DNA of 64,000 bases from Burkholderiales bacterium (GCA_016200895.1 JACQDX010000033.1:1-64000), one strand, 5' to 3'. Counted from the stretch's first letter, positions 39,356 through 48,875 are shown. Notes: generated by a model from the letters alone, not told the origin. A program made the numbers and translations.

Positions 39356-40057
39356 ATGCCATCCATTTCAACTTTATTTGCCCGCCTGCTGGTTGCCAGT
39401 AGTTTGGTATTCGCTACTGCAGCAGCGCACGCTATTTCTTTTGCTGATCTCAGCAATCAGGACGCCAGTACTGGCTTGAAAGCGGCGCTGGACAAGGGCT
39501 CGTCCGCCGCAGTCAGCAAGCTGGGAGTTGATGGCGGCTTCCTGAATAATGACAAGGTCAAGATCCAGTTACCTTCCATACTCGAAAAAGCCCGCCCGAT
39601 TTTGCAAATGACAGGCAAGGGCCAGCAACTCGATGAATTGGTAGTCTCCATGAACCGCGCGGCAGAAGCAGCTGTGCCCATGGCCAAGCCCTTGCTGGTG
39701 AATGCCGTCAAATCCATGTCTTTGACTGATGCAAAAAATATCCTGACTGGTGGTGAAACTTCAGTCACTGATTTTTTCAGGGAAAAAACCTCCACACCTT
39801 TAAGCGCCAAATTCTTGCCTATGGTCAAAGGCGTGACCGACAAGGCCGGTTTGTCAGCCAAATACAATGCCATCATGGGTCAGGCACAAAAGTTTGGTGC
39901 TGTGTCCCAGCAAGAAGCTACCGTTGAAGGCTACGTCACGCAAAAAGCCGTGGATGCCTTGTTTTTGATGATCGCCGAAGAAGAAAAAGCTATCCGCCAG
40001 GACCCCTTGGGCGCTGGCAGCAAGGCTATCAGCAAAGTATTCAGCCTGTTGAAGTAA
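39356..40057 (+). CDS. DUF4197 domain-containing exported protein
   Basis: The 233-residue precursor has a signal peptide (about 1-30, ending AAAHAIS) followed by an all-helical mature part. It reads as a DUF4197 protein: ASTGLKAALDKGSSAAVSKL near the start, and TVEGYVTQKAVDALFLMIAE then an IRQDP segment near the C-terminus. Function of the family is unknown. ATG at 39356 follows a strong CAGGAGG. It stands alone between dgt and the livJ-type gene. Confidence 0.85.
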   Translation: MPSISTLFARLLVASSLVFATAAAHAISFADLSNQDASTGLKAALDKGSSAAVSKLGVDGGFLNNDKVKIQLPSILEKARPILQMTGKGQQLDELVVSMNRAAEAAVPMAKPLLVNAVKSMSLTDAKNILTGGETSVTDFFREKTSTPLSAKFLPMVKGVTDKAGLSAKYNAIMGQAQKFGAVSQQEATVEGYVTQKAVDALFLMIAEEEKAIRQDPLGAGSKAISKVFSLLK

Positions 40058-40449
40058 GCATATATGTGACGGCCAAGCAGCGTGTCTGCCTGGCCGGAGA
40101 GACATACTCACATGAAAAGCCTGCAATTTTTTTGCAGCAGTTTTGTCGTCAATTCCCCTGTCTGTTGCTGTTCACATGAAAATCTTTCATCGAAGGCTTG
40201 AAAGAGTTTCCTCTCTCCTGTTTCAGTGTCGTATTTTTGCCTCCAAAAAATTCATCAGGATACTGGAAACCGTTGCTGCATAAGGCTTTGCGGCCACCTG
40301 CTCATAGCGCCGAGCTGCCCCCTCAAACATTTGCGTAGTTTTACTTAAGTAGAATGGAGTCTGAGCTTTTTCCGGTTTCCTGCTAACTTATATCGGTAAT
40401 TCATGAATTTATTTTTTGAAGTACCCACATAAAAAATCAGGAGACCAAG
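40058..40449. other. Intergenic region before the branched-chain transporter
   Basis: In these 392 bases I see an imperfect hairpin after the DUF4197 gene (GGCCAAGCAG at 40071-40080 with CTGCCTGGCC at 40086-40095, one mismatch, no T tract) and a second small inverted repeat, CTGCAA with TTGCAG (40121-40137). The rest is AT-rich with no convincing reading frame. The ribosome binding site of the next gene, CAGGAGA, is at 40439-40445. A promoter for the transporter is expected here, but I cannot assign one. Confidence 0.5.
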
Positions 40450-41607
40450 ATGTCATACAAAGTCAAAACCCTAGTCGCATCCATAGTTCTGGGCATGGCC
40501 GCTGCAAGCAATGCAGCAGAGCCTATCAAGATCGGTGTTGCTGGTCCTTTCACTGGTGGTTCTGCCCCTATGGGCGTATCCATGCGTGATGGCGTCAAAC
40601 TCGCCGTCAGTGAAATCAATGCCAAAGGTGGTGTGCTGGGCCGACAGTTGCAATTGGTCGAACGTGATGATGAAGCAAAAAATGAACGCGGCGTGCAGGT
40701 GGCACAAGAGCTCATCAACAAAGAAAAAGTGGTTGCCACGGTTGGTTATATCAATACCGGTGTAGCACTGGCATCCCAGCGTTTTTATCAAGAAGCAAAA
40801 ATCCCTGTCCTGAATAATGTTGCTACAGGCAGTGTGGTCACCAAGCAATTTGTGGCGCCTGAACACAAGGATAATTATATCTTCCGTACGGCAGCCAATG
40901 ACACCATACAATCTGCCATGATTGTTGATGAAGCCGTCGTCAAGAATAAATTCACCAAGGTCGCCATCCTGGCTGACTCTACCAATTATGGCCAACTGGG
41001 CCGTGAAGATCTGGAAAAAACCCTGGGTGCCAAAGGCATCAAAGCAGTCGCTGTGGAAAAATTCAATATCAAGGATGTCGACATGACAGCCCAGTTATTG
41101 AAAGCCAAGCAGGGCGGTGCACAAGCCATCCTGACCTACGGCATAGGCCCTGAACTGGCGCAAATTGCCAATGGCATGGAAAAGCTGGGCTGGAAAGTGC
41201 CGATGATAGGCAGCTGGACTTTATCCATGGGTAATTTCCTCGACAATGCCGGTAAAAATGGTGATGGTGCCATGATGCCGCAAACCTTTATTCAAGACCC
41301 TAATACACCTAAGCGCAAGGCCTTCATCGAAGCTTATCAAAAGGCGTACAAGATTGAGCGTATGCCTTCTGCAGTCTCTGCCGCACAGGGCTATGACTCG
41401 ATTTACCTGTTGGCTGCGGCCATCAAACAAGCTGGTGGCACAGATGGTGTCAAAGTGCGTGAAGCACTGGAAAATTTGAATGAAAAAGTGGAAGGTGTGA
41501 TCACCACCTATAACAAGCCTTTCACGCATGACGATCACGAAGCCATCAAATCTGGCATGCCTGTCATGGGCCTGGCCAAAGCTGGCCAGATCGTCCAGGC
41601 TAAATAA
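40450..41607 (+). CDS. livJ: Branched-chain amino acid ABC transporter, substrate-binding protein
   Basis: The 385-residue periplasmic binding protein has a signal peptide (about 1-23, ending AASNAAE) and the two-lobe LIVBP fold: IKIGVAGPFTGGSAPMG at the start of the mature protein, GGVLGRQLQLVERDDEAKN, and ILADSTNYGQLGREDLEKTL in the second half. The encoded transporter follows on the same strand. The exact ligand (Leu/Ile/Val, or another amide or amino acid) cannot be told from sequence. Confidence 0.88.
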   Translation: MSYKVKTLVASIVLGMAAASNAAEPIKIGVAGPFTGGSAPMGVSMRDGVKLAVSEINAKGGVLGRQLQLVERDDEAKNERGVQVAQELINKEKVVATVGYINTGVALASQRFYQEAKIPVLNNVATGSVVTKQFVAPEHKDNYIFRTAANDTIQSAMIVDEAVVKNKFTKVAILADSTNYGQLGREDLEKTLGAKGIKAVAVEKFNIKDVDMTAQLLKAKQGGAQAILTYGIGPELAQIANGMEKLGWKVPMIGSWTLSMGNFLDNAGKNGDGAMMPQTFIQDPNTPKRKAFIEAYQKAYKIERMPSAVSAAQGYDSIYLLAAAIKQAGGTDGVKVREALENLNEKVEGVITTYNKPFTHDDHEAIKSGMPVMGLAKAGQIVQAK

Positions 41608-41757
41608 AGGCAGGGCACAACAACTGTCCCTGGCTTACGCCAGCCCATAGCTCAGCCGCCTGCTTGGCGCCGGGCTTGTTATTCAGACAGACAGCCGCCA
41701 GGTTCCCCAATATGTTTTGGAGGGCCCTGGCAGGCTGCACTCCACGGGTGAAACAAC

Positions 41758-42648
41758 ATGGAAATATTACTTCAGCTCGTCTTCAGCGGCATTGCCCTGG
41801 GGATGATTTATGCTGTCATCGCGTTCGGCTATCAACTCACATTTGCGACTTCAGGTACCCTGAACTTTGGTCAGGGCGAAGCGCTGATGCTGGGTGCACT
41901 GGTAGGCCTTAGTGTAGTCGGCAATGTGCACGGTGGCCCTTATATGAATTACTGGGTGATGATACCGATAGTCCTGCTCTTTGGTGGCCTGCAAGGCATG
42001 GTCGTGGAATGGATAGGGGTACGTCCAGCCATCAAGATCAAATCAGAATTTGGCTGGATCATGTCCACCATCGCGCTCGCCATCATCTTCAAAAACGTCG
42101 CAGAAAATATCTGGGGCAAGGATGACCTGACTTTCCCGTCTCCTTTGTCTGCCGCACCATTTCAAGTATTTGGCGCAAATGTGCAAGCCATGCAAGTCGT
42201 GGTAGTTCTTGGTGCACTGGCGATGATGCTGGCTGTTGAATTCTTTAACCGCAAATCAATTTACGGTAAGGCCGTTGTGGCGACATCGAATGACAGGGAT
42301 GCCGCTGGCCTGATGGGTATCAATACCAGCATGGTCATCACCTTTTCTTATGCGTTGTCATCGGCAACCGCTGCCTTTGCTGGTGTGCTGGTGGCACCCT
42401 TGACACTGACCGGTGCGACCATGGGTTCGGCACTCGGTTTGAAAGCCTTTGCCGTGGCGATTATCGGCGGCCTGACTTCTGGTGTAGGTGCCATCGTCGG
42501 CGGTCTGATTTTGGGCATTGCTGAAACTCTGACTGGCTTCTACATCTCCACCGGTTACAAGGAAGTACCGGGCCTGGTGTTATTGCTGCTGGTGCTGGCC
42601 GTCAAACCTGCCGGTTTGTTTGGCAAAGCTGCCATCAAGAAAGTGTAA
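41758..42648 (+). CDS. livH: Branched-chain amino acid ABC transporter permease LivH
   Basis: The 296-residue inner-membrane permease has about eight helices and begins MEILLQLVFSGIALGMIYA, typical of LivH. GTLNFGQGEALMLGAL and the coupling-helix segment DRDAAGLMGINTSMVI match the family. It is separated from livJ by 150 bases that include a small hairpin (CAGGGCA near 41611 with TGTCCCTG near 41625), a usual place for higher livJ than permease expression. The fused permease-ATPase follows 9 bases later. Confidence 0.93.
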   Translation: MEILLQLVFSGIALGMIYAVIAFGYQLTFATSGTLNFGQGEALMLGALVGLSVVGNVHGGPYMNYWVMIPIVLLFGGLQGMVVEWIGVRPAIKIKSEFGWIMSTIALAIIFKNVAENIWGKDDLTFPSPLSAAPFQVFGANVQAMQVVVVLGALAMMLAVEFFNRKSIYGKAVVATSNDRDAAGLMGINTSMVITFSYALSSATAAFAGVLVAPLTLTGATMGSALGLKAFAVAIIGGLTSGVGAIVGGLILGIAETLTGFYISTGYKEVPGLVLLLLVLAVKPAGLFGKAAIKKV

Positions 42649-42657
42649 GGTCTAGAA

Positions 42658-44607
42658 ATGAATAAGCAGACTCTCGCACTTTCCGTCCTCGGTATAGGCG
42701 CTTTGGCGCTGACACCCGTGGTGATGCACAACCCTTACTACCTGCACCTGGCTGAGACCATACTGATCTACGCCATCCTCCTGTTTGGCCTGGACATCGT
42801 GGTCGGTTACACTGGCCAGGTCTCTCTCGGTCATGCTGGCTTGTTTGGCATAGGCTCGTATACAACGGGCGTGCTGGTGTTCAAGCTCGGCATGTCGGTG
42901 TTTGTCGCCATCCCTTGCAGTATCGCCGTCACGGCGGTTTTTGGTGCCTTGCTGGCCCTGCCTGCACTGCGTGTGACCGGGCCTTATCTGGCCATGGTGA
43001 CACTGGCCTTTGGTACCATCATCCAGATACTCATTAATGAAATGAGTTTCCTGACTGAGGGGCCGATGGGCATCAAACTCACCAAGCCTGTCATCTTTGG
43101 ACAAAAGCTGGATGAGGTTGGTTTCTTCTATCTGGTGGCCATCATGCTGGTGCTGGCACTGATCGTGGTTCACCGCGTTTTACGTTCTCATTATGGCCGT
43201 GCTTTCCAGGCCTTGCGTGACAGCCCGATCGCTTCTGACTGCATGGGTGTTTCAGTCTACAAGTACAAAGTCATTGCCTTCGTCATCAGTGCGGCACTGG
43301 CTGGTCTGGCAGGCAGCCTGTATGCATATTCGGAAGAATATATTTCACCGAATACTTACAACTTTGAACTGACCATCATGTTCTTGCTGGCAGTCATCAT
43401 GGGCGGGCGCAAGACACGTACCGGTTCATTGCTGGGTGCCTTGATCGTCGTCATGTTGCCATCGCTGCTGGCCGATATTGAACTGTTCCGCAAGATCGCA
43501 ACCGTAGCCGCAGTGATCGCCGTCATCGCAGGTAGCGCGGCCATCGCCAAACAACGCAAGACAGTCAGGGAACTCATCGTGCCCGTCGGTGCGACTGTGG
43601 CCATGGCCTTGTTCTCCTACAAGCTGGAAAACATTACCGACTGGCGTCTGACCATCTTTGGTTTGATGACCTTGTTTGTCGTGTATTACCTGCAGGATGG
43701 CATTGTCGGTTTCGTCAACAGCTTGTTGGGTAAGGGGCAACAACATCTCATCATCAATGCAGAAAGCGCCGAGAGCAATGCCGGAAATGCCATCGTCAAT
43801 GCCAGCGATGCCCGCATGGGTGTCCTGCTGACAGGCAGGAAAATTCTCATGCAATTCGGTGGTTTGAAAGCACTGAACCAGGTTGATCTGCAAATCCATA
43901 AAGGTACGGTACATGGTTTGATTGGCCCTAACGGCTCCGGTAAAAGTACCATGATGAATGTGCTGACCGGTATTTATCAACCTACTGATGGGGTGGTGGA
44001 GTTTGCCGGCAAAGTCATCTCCGGCAGTACTCCGTCAGCGATTGCTTTGGGTGGTGTCGCCCGTACTTTCCAGAACGTGCAACTGTTTGGTGAAATGACG
44101 GCAACAGAAAACATCCTGGTTGGTTTGCACAGTACCTTCCGCAGCAATGTCGGGGATGCCATGTTGCATACGCCGCGATATTTGCGTGAAGAACAGCAGG
44201 CAAGAGCGCGTGCAGCAAGCATTTTGCAATTTGTCGGCCTGGCTGACCTGGCGAATGAAGAGGCGCGTAATCTGCCCTACGGCAAGCAACGCCTGCTCGA
44301 AATTGGCCGCGCACTGGGTCTCAACCCACAGCTCTTGCTGCTGGATGAACCTGCTGCTGGTTTAACTGCGCCTGACATCAAGGACTTGATCGCCATCATC
44401 CGCAAGATACGTGAACATGGCATCACCATCATCCTCATTGAACATCATATGGATGTGGTCATGTCGATTTGCGATACTGTGACTGTGCTGGATTTTGGTC
44501 AGAAAATTGCAGAGGGCAAACCGGCAGCCGTACAGGCCGACCCTAAAGTAATTGAAGCCTATCTGGGTGGCAGCGTAGCTGATGCCACTGAAGTCGCAGC
44601 AGCATAA
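42658..44607 (+). CDS. livM: Fused LivM permease / LivG ATPase
   Basis: One 649-codon frame joins two transporter subunits. Residues 1 to about 290 form a LivM permease (GYTGQVSLGHAGLFGIGSY; DSPIASDCMGVSVYKYKV). Two or three further hydrophobic segments run to about 355. A linker (about 360-383) leads to a LivG-type ATPase with Walker A GPNGSGKST at 423-431, the LivG variant signature LPYGKQR, and Walker B LLLLDEPAAGL near residue 560. The half-transporter thus resembles exporter-like fused subunits. livF, the second ATPase, is 10 bases downstream. livG has no separate start. Confidence 0.9.
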   Translation: MNKQTLALSVLGIGALALTPVVMHNPYYLHLAETILIYAILLFGLDIVVGYTGQVSLGHAGLFGIGSYTTGVLVFKLGMSVFVAIPCSIAVTAVFGALLALPALRVTGPYLAMVTLAFGTIIQILINEMSFLTEGPMGIKLTKPVIFGQKLDEVGFFYLVAIMLVLALIVVHRVLRSHYGRAFQALRDSPIASDCMGVSVYKYKVIAFVISAALAGLAGSLYAYSEEYISPNTYNFELTIMFLLAVIMGGRKTRTGSLLGALIVVMLPSLLADIELFRKIATVAAVIAVIAGSAAIAKQRKTVRELIVPVGATVAMALFSYKLENITDWRLTIFGLMTLFVVYYLQDGIVGFVNSLLGKGQQHLIINAESAESNAGNAIVNASDARMGVLLTGRKILMQFGGLKALNQVDLQIHKGTVHGLIGPNGSGKSTMMNVLTGIYQPTDGVVEFAGKVISGSTPSAIALGGVARTFQNVQLFGEMTATENILVGLHSTFRSNVGDAMLHTPRYLREEQQARARAASILQFVGLADLANEEARNLPYGKQRLLEIGRALGLNPQLLLLDEPAAGLTAPDIKDLIAIIRKIREHGITIILIEHHMDVVMSICDTVTVLDFGQKIAEGKPAAVQADPKVIEAYLGGSVADATEVAAA

Positions 44608-44617
44608 GGAGAGAGCA

Positions 44618-45346
44618 ATGTTAACTATTTCAAATTTGCATGCAGCCTATGGCAAGGTCGAAGTCTTGCATGGTATTTCCATGGACGTGCCCAAGGGCAA
44701 AGTCGTGACACTGATAGGTTCCAATGGAGCTGGCAAGACCACTACCATGCGCGCGATTTCTGGCATGTTGAAGCCCAAAGAAGGTACGGTTACCCTGGCT
44801 GGTAAAGATGTCACCGGCCTGGATTCCCACAAGATCGCCAGGGCAGGTCTTGCGCATTCACCAGAAGGCCGACGCGTGTTTGCCACCATGTCGGTGACGG
44901 ATAATCTGTTGCTCGGTGCCTTCCCGCGTTTCACCCGCAGCCGTCCGCGTGGTGATATAGAAAGCGATCTGCAAAAAGCCATGGAATTATTCCCGCGTTT
45001 GAAAGAACGCAAGAATCAGCTGGCTGGCACCCTGTCTGGCGGTGAGCAACAAATGCTGGCGATGGCGAGAGCTGTCATGCTCAATCCTGACGTGGTCTTG
45101 CTGGATGAGCCATCGATGGGGCTGGCCCCTATCCTGGTCGATGAAGTCTTCCGTATCATTGTGCGCCTGAAAGAGCAGGGTACGACCATGCTGCTGGTGG
45201 AGCAGTTTGCGGCGGCTGCTTTAGCCGTGGCCGATTATGGTTATGTGCTGGAAAATGGCCGGATATCTGTGCATGGTCCAGCGGCCAGCTTGCAGAATGA
45301 TCCGGCGGTGAAGGCGGCCTACCTGGGTGGTGGTGCGCAGCATTGA
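44618..45346 (+). CDS. livF: Branched-chain amino acid ABC transporter ATPase LivF
   Basis: The 242-residue ATPase has Walker A GSNGAGKTT near residue 35, signature LSGGEQQMLAMARAV, and Walker B VLLDEPSMGL. MLTISNLHAAYGKVEVLHGI at the start is typical of LivF. ATG at 44618 follows AAGGAGAG; the frame extends upstream into the fused gene but is not needed. It ends the operon and is followed by a terminator. Confidence 0.93.
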   Translation: MLTISNLHAAYGKVEVLHGISMDVPKGKVVTLIGSNGAGKTTTMRAISGMLKPKEGTVTLAGKDVTGLDSHKIARAGLAHSPEGRRVFATMSVTDNLLLGAFPRFTRSRPRGDIESDLQKAMELFPRLKERKNQLAGTLSGGEQQMLAMARAVMLNPDVVLLDEPSMGLAPILVDEVFRIIVRLKEQGTTMLLVEQFAAAALAVADYGYVLENGRISVHGPAASLQNDPAVKAAYLGGGAQH

Positions 45347-45380
45347 TAATATCGCATGCGCAAGTTTGGCAAGTTTAAGG

Positions 45381-45410
45381 AATGGGGAGCTTGCTCCCCA
45401 TTTTTATTTT
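45381..45410 (+). terminator. Terminator of the liv operon
   Basis: AATGGGGAG (45381-45389) pairs perfectly with CTCCCCATT (45394-45402) over CTTG, followed by a T-rich tract to 45410. Confidence 0.85.
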
Positions 45411-45467
45411 TATCGCAATGCTGCCAGGGCTGTGATATTTTCTTGATTCATTTTAAGAAAATCACGC

Positions 45468-46424
45468 ATGCCCATGCATATCAATTCCATTTCTTCGCAC
45501 ATTCGCCATATCGCTCTGGCTTCCATTGCACTCTTTTGCGCTTCCGCGATGGCGGCACCTGTGCTGCAAGAACACAGCATAAAAATCGATGGCAAGCAAA
45601 GGCGTTACTATCATTTATCTGATGCTGCCGCAGCAAATGCTGGCCCGCCCATACTCCTGGTCAGTGGCTCAGGTTGCGATGATTTCTCTGTGCGCCTGCC
45701 CCTATTTTTTGAACGCTACCCCGCAGCTGCCAATGTCTATTATCTGGAAAAACCTGATGTCATCAAAAACGCCGATGGTAGAAAATGCAGTAATCAATTT
45801 CAGGCAGCAGACAAATTTGATCAGCGCTTGTCGGATCATTTGAAGTTCATCGAACAAGAACCTGAACTGAAAAAAATGCCTGCGCGTTCCATTGCTGTGC
45901 TGGGCTTTTCTGAAGGTGGAGCTGTCGCTCCTTACATCGCCAGAGATAGCAAGAAAATCGGCTGGCTGGCAACAGCGGGTAGTGGCGGCTTGAAGCAGAG
46001 TGAAGAATTTTTGATCTTTGCAGACCGTGGCGTGGAACCTTATGCAAAACCGTTTTCACGCGACTATTTTTTGCATGTATATCCTGAGATCAGGAAGGAC
46101 GGTAAGAGCTTGAAAAAAGAATTCTTTGGACATCCTTATGCGTATTGGTCTGGACATCTGTTTTCTGATCCTTTGAGTGTGTACGCAAGCCTGGATATTC
46201 CCATGGTGGCGGCGATGGGAGAGAAGGATGAAAGTGTGCCGATAGAATCAGGGCATGCCTTGCGGGATTATTTCCTGAAGCACCCTGAAAAGAATTTTCA
46301 GTTCGTGGAATTTCCTGGTGCCAGTCATGGTTTGAGGACTGCTGAGAGGAATGGGGCACAGGAGTTTATTGCGGGTTTGGTGGGGTGGTTTAAGGGGGAT
46401 AAGAAGGCGTTTGAGTTGAAGTGA
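45468..46424 (+). CDS. Exported alpha/beta hydrolase
   Basis: The 318-residue precursor has a signal peptide (about 1-30, ending ASAMAAP). The mature part is an alpha/beta hydrolase: the nucleophile elbow GFSEGG places Ser148, an acidic residue lies in a late strand (VAAMGEKDESVP), and the catalytic His287 sits in GASHGL. LLVSGSGCDDFSV precedes a likely oxyanion region. Substrate is unknown; esterase or peptidase activity is possible. It starts at ATG 45468 (or 45474) with a weak ribosome binding site and ends shortly before the IS element. Confidence 0.82.
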   Translation: MPMHINSISSHIRHIALASIALFCASAMAAPVLQEHSIKIDGKQRRYYHLSDAAAANAGPPILLVSGSGCDDFSVRLPLFFERYPAAANVYYLEKPDVIKNADGRKCSNQFQAADKFDQRLSDHLKFIEQEPELKKMPARSIAVLGFSEGGAVAPYIARDSKKIGWLATAGSGGLKQSEEFLIFADRGVEPYAKPFSRDYFLHVYPEIRKDGKSLKKEFFGHPYAYWSGHLFSDPLSVYASLDIPMVAAMGEKDESVPIESGHALRDYFLKHPEKNFQFVEFPGASHGLRTAERNGAQEFIAGLVGWFKGDKKAFELK

Positions 46425-46490
46425 TTATCATACTTCTTGAGCTGCTCAGCCTTGGATTTTATGGCAATCTTATTCACGTCATTCCTGCGT

Positions 46491-47812
46491 AGGCACACTG
46501 CTGTCCGGAATAAAACAGTTGACATGATCAAAAAGGGTTGCAGGCACTGATTTAAAGGGTTAAAACCCTGTTTGCCAACTTAAAAATCAGACCTGCAACA
46601 TGTTTAGGATAACCAGATTTCAAGAAATAATGAAGGCGTTGCCGCGCTCAAGCTTCGATCATCTCGTCAAAAAGCATAATGGCGACAAATACATCAAGCA
46701 ATTCGGCCATTGGGAACATATGATCGCCATGATCTATGCACAATTGAGCGGAGCCACAGGATTACGTCCGTTGGAGACAAGTTTCAATAGCCAGATGGCA
46801 CACCACTATCATTTGGGTGTCGCTCCAATTAAACGTTCGACCCTGGCTGATGCCAATAGCAACCGGAAAGATACAGTATTTACCGACGTCGTCGCCATGC
46901 TGATGCAGAAGGTATCAAGGCAACTGCGCAAACAAAGCCAGCAAATACTTTATCTGCTTGATTCGACGTCCATTACCCTCAAAGGAAGAGAGTTTGATCG
47001 CTGGACGCATAAGAATCGTACCCGCCATACACAAGGCATCAAGCTTCACTTGCTGTATGCCTCTCAGGCAGAAGCACCGGTCTGGCAAAGTATCAGCGCT
47101 CCCAACGTGAATGATGTCGAGAAAGCAGTTGATGTCCCGTTGCACGCAGGTGCCGTCTACGTCTTTGATAAAGGGTATTGCGACTACAACTGGTGGTATC
47201 GCATCAGCATGACCGGCGCATGGTTCGTCAGCCGCTTCAAATGCAATGCTGGTGTACGCATCGAGCAAGAACTGCCAATACCAGAAGAAGCCAAAGAGAT
47301 TGTTCTACAGGATCAATGGGTTCGCTTCAAGCACAAACATCCAGGTGGAAAACGCATCAATCATCATTACGAGAAACCACTGCGGCGCATCACGATTGCC
47401 AGGAACGATAAAGCTACGCCACTCGTATTGGCGACCAATGACATGACAAGTGATGCATTGGCCATAGCGCAACGTTACAAAGAGCGCTGGGAAATCGAAC
47501 TGTTCTTCAAATGGATTAAGCAACATTTGAAGGTCAAAAAATTCTTTGGCCGCACTGAAAATGCTGTGCGCATCCAGTTATTGACAGCGCTGATTAGTTA
47601 CCTACTGATTGCTCTCTATAGACAGACCCACGGACTTAAACAAAGTCTATGGGAATGTCTATGCCTGATCCGCGCTACCTTATTCCACCATCCTGAACTC
47701 GATATCAGTTTGTACAAAAAACGACGACGACAGATTCTGGAAATGAGCAAAATTCAGATGAGGTTGTTCTAATGGCTGTGTCAAGGATATTATTCCGGAC
47801 AGCAGTGTGCCT
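46491..47812 (+). mobile_element. IS4-family insertion sequence
   Basis: The element is bounded by perfect 23-base inverted repeats beginning AGGCACACTGCTGTCCGGAA (46491-46513 and, inverted, 47790-47812). It contains one intact transposase gene. The outermost bases of the repeats merge into REP-like half palindromes on both sides, so the true IS tips may lie a few bases inside, perhaps at the CTGTCCGG segment. I find no direct target duplication. It looks complete and potentially active. Confidence 0.85.
46600..47772 (+). CDS. IS4-family transposase
   Basis: The 390-residue protein is a DDE transposase of the IS4 family. The catalytic residues are Asp121 (LLDSTSI), Asp190 (FDKGY) and Glu300 within the diagnostic Y-(2)-R-(3)-E-(6)-K signature, Tyr293-Arg296-Glu300-Lys307 (YKERWEIELFFKWIK). 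An N-terminal DUF4372-like segment (residues about 1-75, SFDHLVKKHNGDKY) is typical of one IS4 subgroup. The frame is uninterrupted. Confidence 0.92.
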   Translation: MFRITRFQEIMKALPRSSFDHLVKKHNGDKYIKQFGHWEHMIAMIYAQLSGATGLRPLETSFNSQMAHHYHLGVAPIKRSTLADANSNRKDTVFTDVVAMLMQKVSRQLRKQSQQILYLLDSTSITLKGREFDRWTHKNRTRHTQGIKLHLLYASQAEAPVWQSISAPNVNDVEKAVDVPLHAGAVYVFDKGYCDYNWWYRISMTGAWFVSRFKCNAGVRIEQELPIPEEAKEIVLQDQWVRFKHKHPGGKRINHHYEKPLRRITIARNDKATPLVLATNDMTSDALAIAQRYKERWEIELFFKWIKQHLKVKKFFGRTENAVRIQLLTALISYLLIALYRQTHGLKQSLWECLCLIRATLFHHPELDISLYKKRRRQILEMSKIQMRLF

Positions 47813-48358
47813 GCGCTGGAGCGACGATGTTTAGGCTAACTCTCTTGCAATCTGGACGGCTTACTGCTTGCATCGCCAGTCTTGTCGGCAAAGTTGCTGT
47901 TCAAGTTTTTGCGTTGGATGCGTGTATCGTCGCTCTCCTGATCGTTTTAACTAACTCTTTGAACACCAATATCCACCTTGAGATGACAATCCTCCAAATT
48001 GTCGCTCCTGCGCAGGCAGGAGCCTAGTGGCGTTCGCGGATCAACAGAAATGCTCGCTTGTGGATTTGCATTAATTCGACTTCTTCATTGGTTTACAGAC
48101 GTTCATTTTTTTGTAGCTACAACTTGAGTATTATTTCTCTTTAGCATAAATCTACTGTATCAATTTACGCTCAATAAAAAATGATGTGATTGCCGAGTGA
48201 TTTAATTGAAATAACATTCCCAAATGTCAGGCCTGTAAAGAGCCCATGTCATTTTTATGATAACTTCTTGTGTGACGATGAATACCCCGGATTGTTAACT
48301 CGTCACACATCAAGTGCGGCGGGTATGTGCATCAACAATTAAATGAGGAAGCAAGGAT
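47813..48358. other. Non-coding region between the IS element and the VOC gene
   Basis: In these 546 bases the first part reads as unrecognised sequence with a weak 66-codon frame (47827-48027) that lacks a ribosome binding site and any familiar motif. A REP-like palindrome lies at 48005-48022. The remainder to 48358 is AT-rich and shows no gene, terminator or clear promoter. AAATGAGGAAGCAAGGAT at 48341-48358 supplies the ribosome binding site of the next gene. Confidence 0.5.
48005..48022. repeat. REP-like palindrome
   Basis: CTCCTGC pairs with GCAGGAG around GCAG, within GTCGCTCCTGCGCAGGCAGG. Related half copies flank the IS element: GTCATTCCTGCGTAGGCA at 46479-46495 on the left, and the inverse of GTCGCTCCAGCGCAGGCA at about 47808-47825 on the right. 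Such palindromes are typical dispersed extragenic repeats. Confidence 0.65.
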
Positions 48359-48799
48359 ATGACAATTAAACGTATGGACAACATCCTCATCGTTGTCGAT
48401 GACCTCGAAGCTGTCAAAGCCTTTTTCATTGCGCTTGGCCTCAGGCTGGAGGGCGAGACAACAGTCGAAGGCCCATTGGTTGGAAATCTGATCGGTCTCA
48501 AGGATGTCCGCGCGACTCTCGCTATGTTGCGGACGCCTGATGGACTAGGGATTGAGCTGGACAAATTTCACACGCCGGACGCGATCAGATTTGGGCCGGT
48601 AAATGCGCCGGTGAACACGCTTGGCCTGCGCCGTGTAATGTTCGCTGTCGATGGAATTGATACTGTCGTTGCCCGCATGCTTGAACACGGGGCAGAGCTG
48701 ATTGGCGAAATGCAGTATGAGAATACGTATAACATGGCTTATATCCGGGGACCTGAGGGCATCATTGTTGCGCTTGCCGAGCAACTGCCTAAGACGTGA
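48359..48799 (+). CDS. VOC family protein (glyoxalase/dioxygenase superfamily)
   Basis: The 146-residue product has two beta-alpha-beta-beta-beta repeats: MDNILIVVDDLEAVKAFFIA at residues 6-25, then GLRRVMFAVDGIDTVVARM and IRGPEGIIVALAEQL in the second half. This is the vicinal oxygen chelate fold, whose members include glyoxalases, dioxygenases and antibiotic-binding proteins. Metal ligands and substrate are unclear. It stands alone between the IS element and paaX; codon use seems more GC-rich than its neighbours, which might indicate acquisition. Confidence 0.85.
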   Translation: MTIKRMDNILIVVDDLEAVKAFFIALGLRLEGETTVEGPLVGNLIGLKDVRATLAMLRTPDGLGIELDKFHTPDAIRFGPVNAPVNTLGLRRVMFAVDGIDTVVARMLEHGAELIGEMQYENTYNMAYIRGPEGIIVALAEQLPKT

Positions 48800-48875
48800 C
48801 TATAAGCGGGTACTTCAACGCGCGCGTGGTTTTAATACTAAGCAAGCCAAAATGATATAAAGCAAATTCGTGACT

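Noticed and set aside
47827..48027. 66-codon open frame right of the IS element
   Set aside because: It has no ribosome binding site, no recognisable motif and ends within the REP-like palindrome; it is probably chance.
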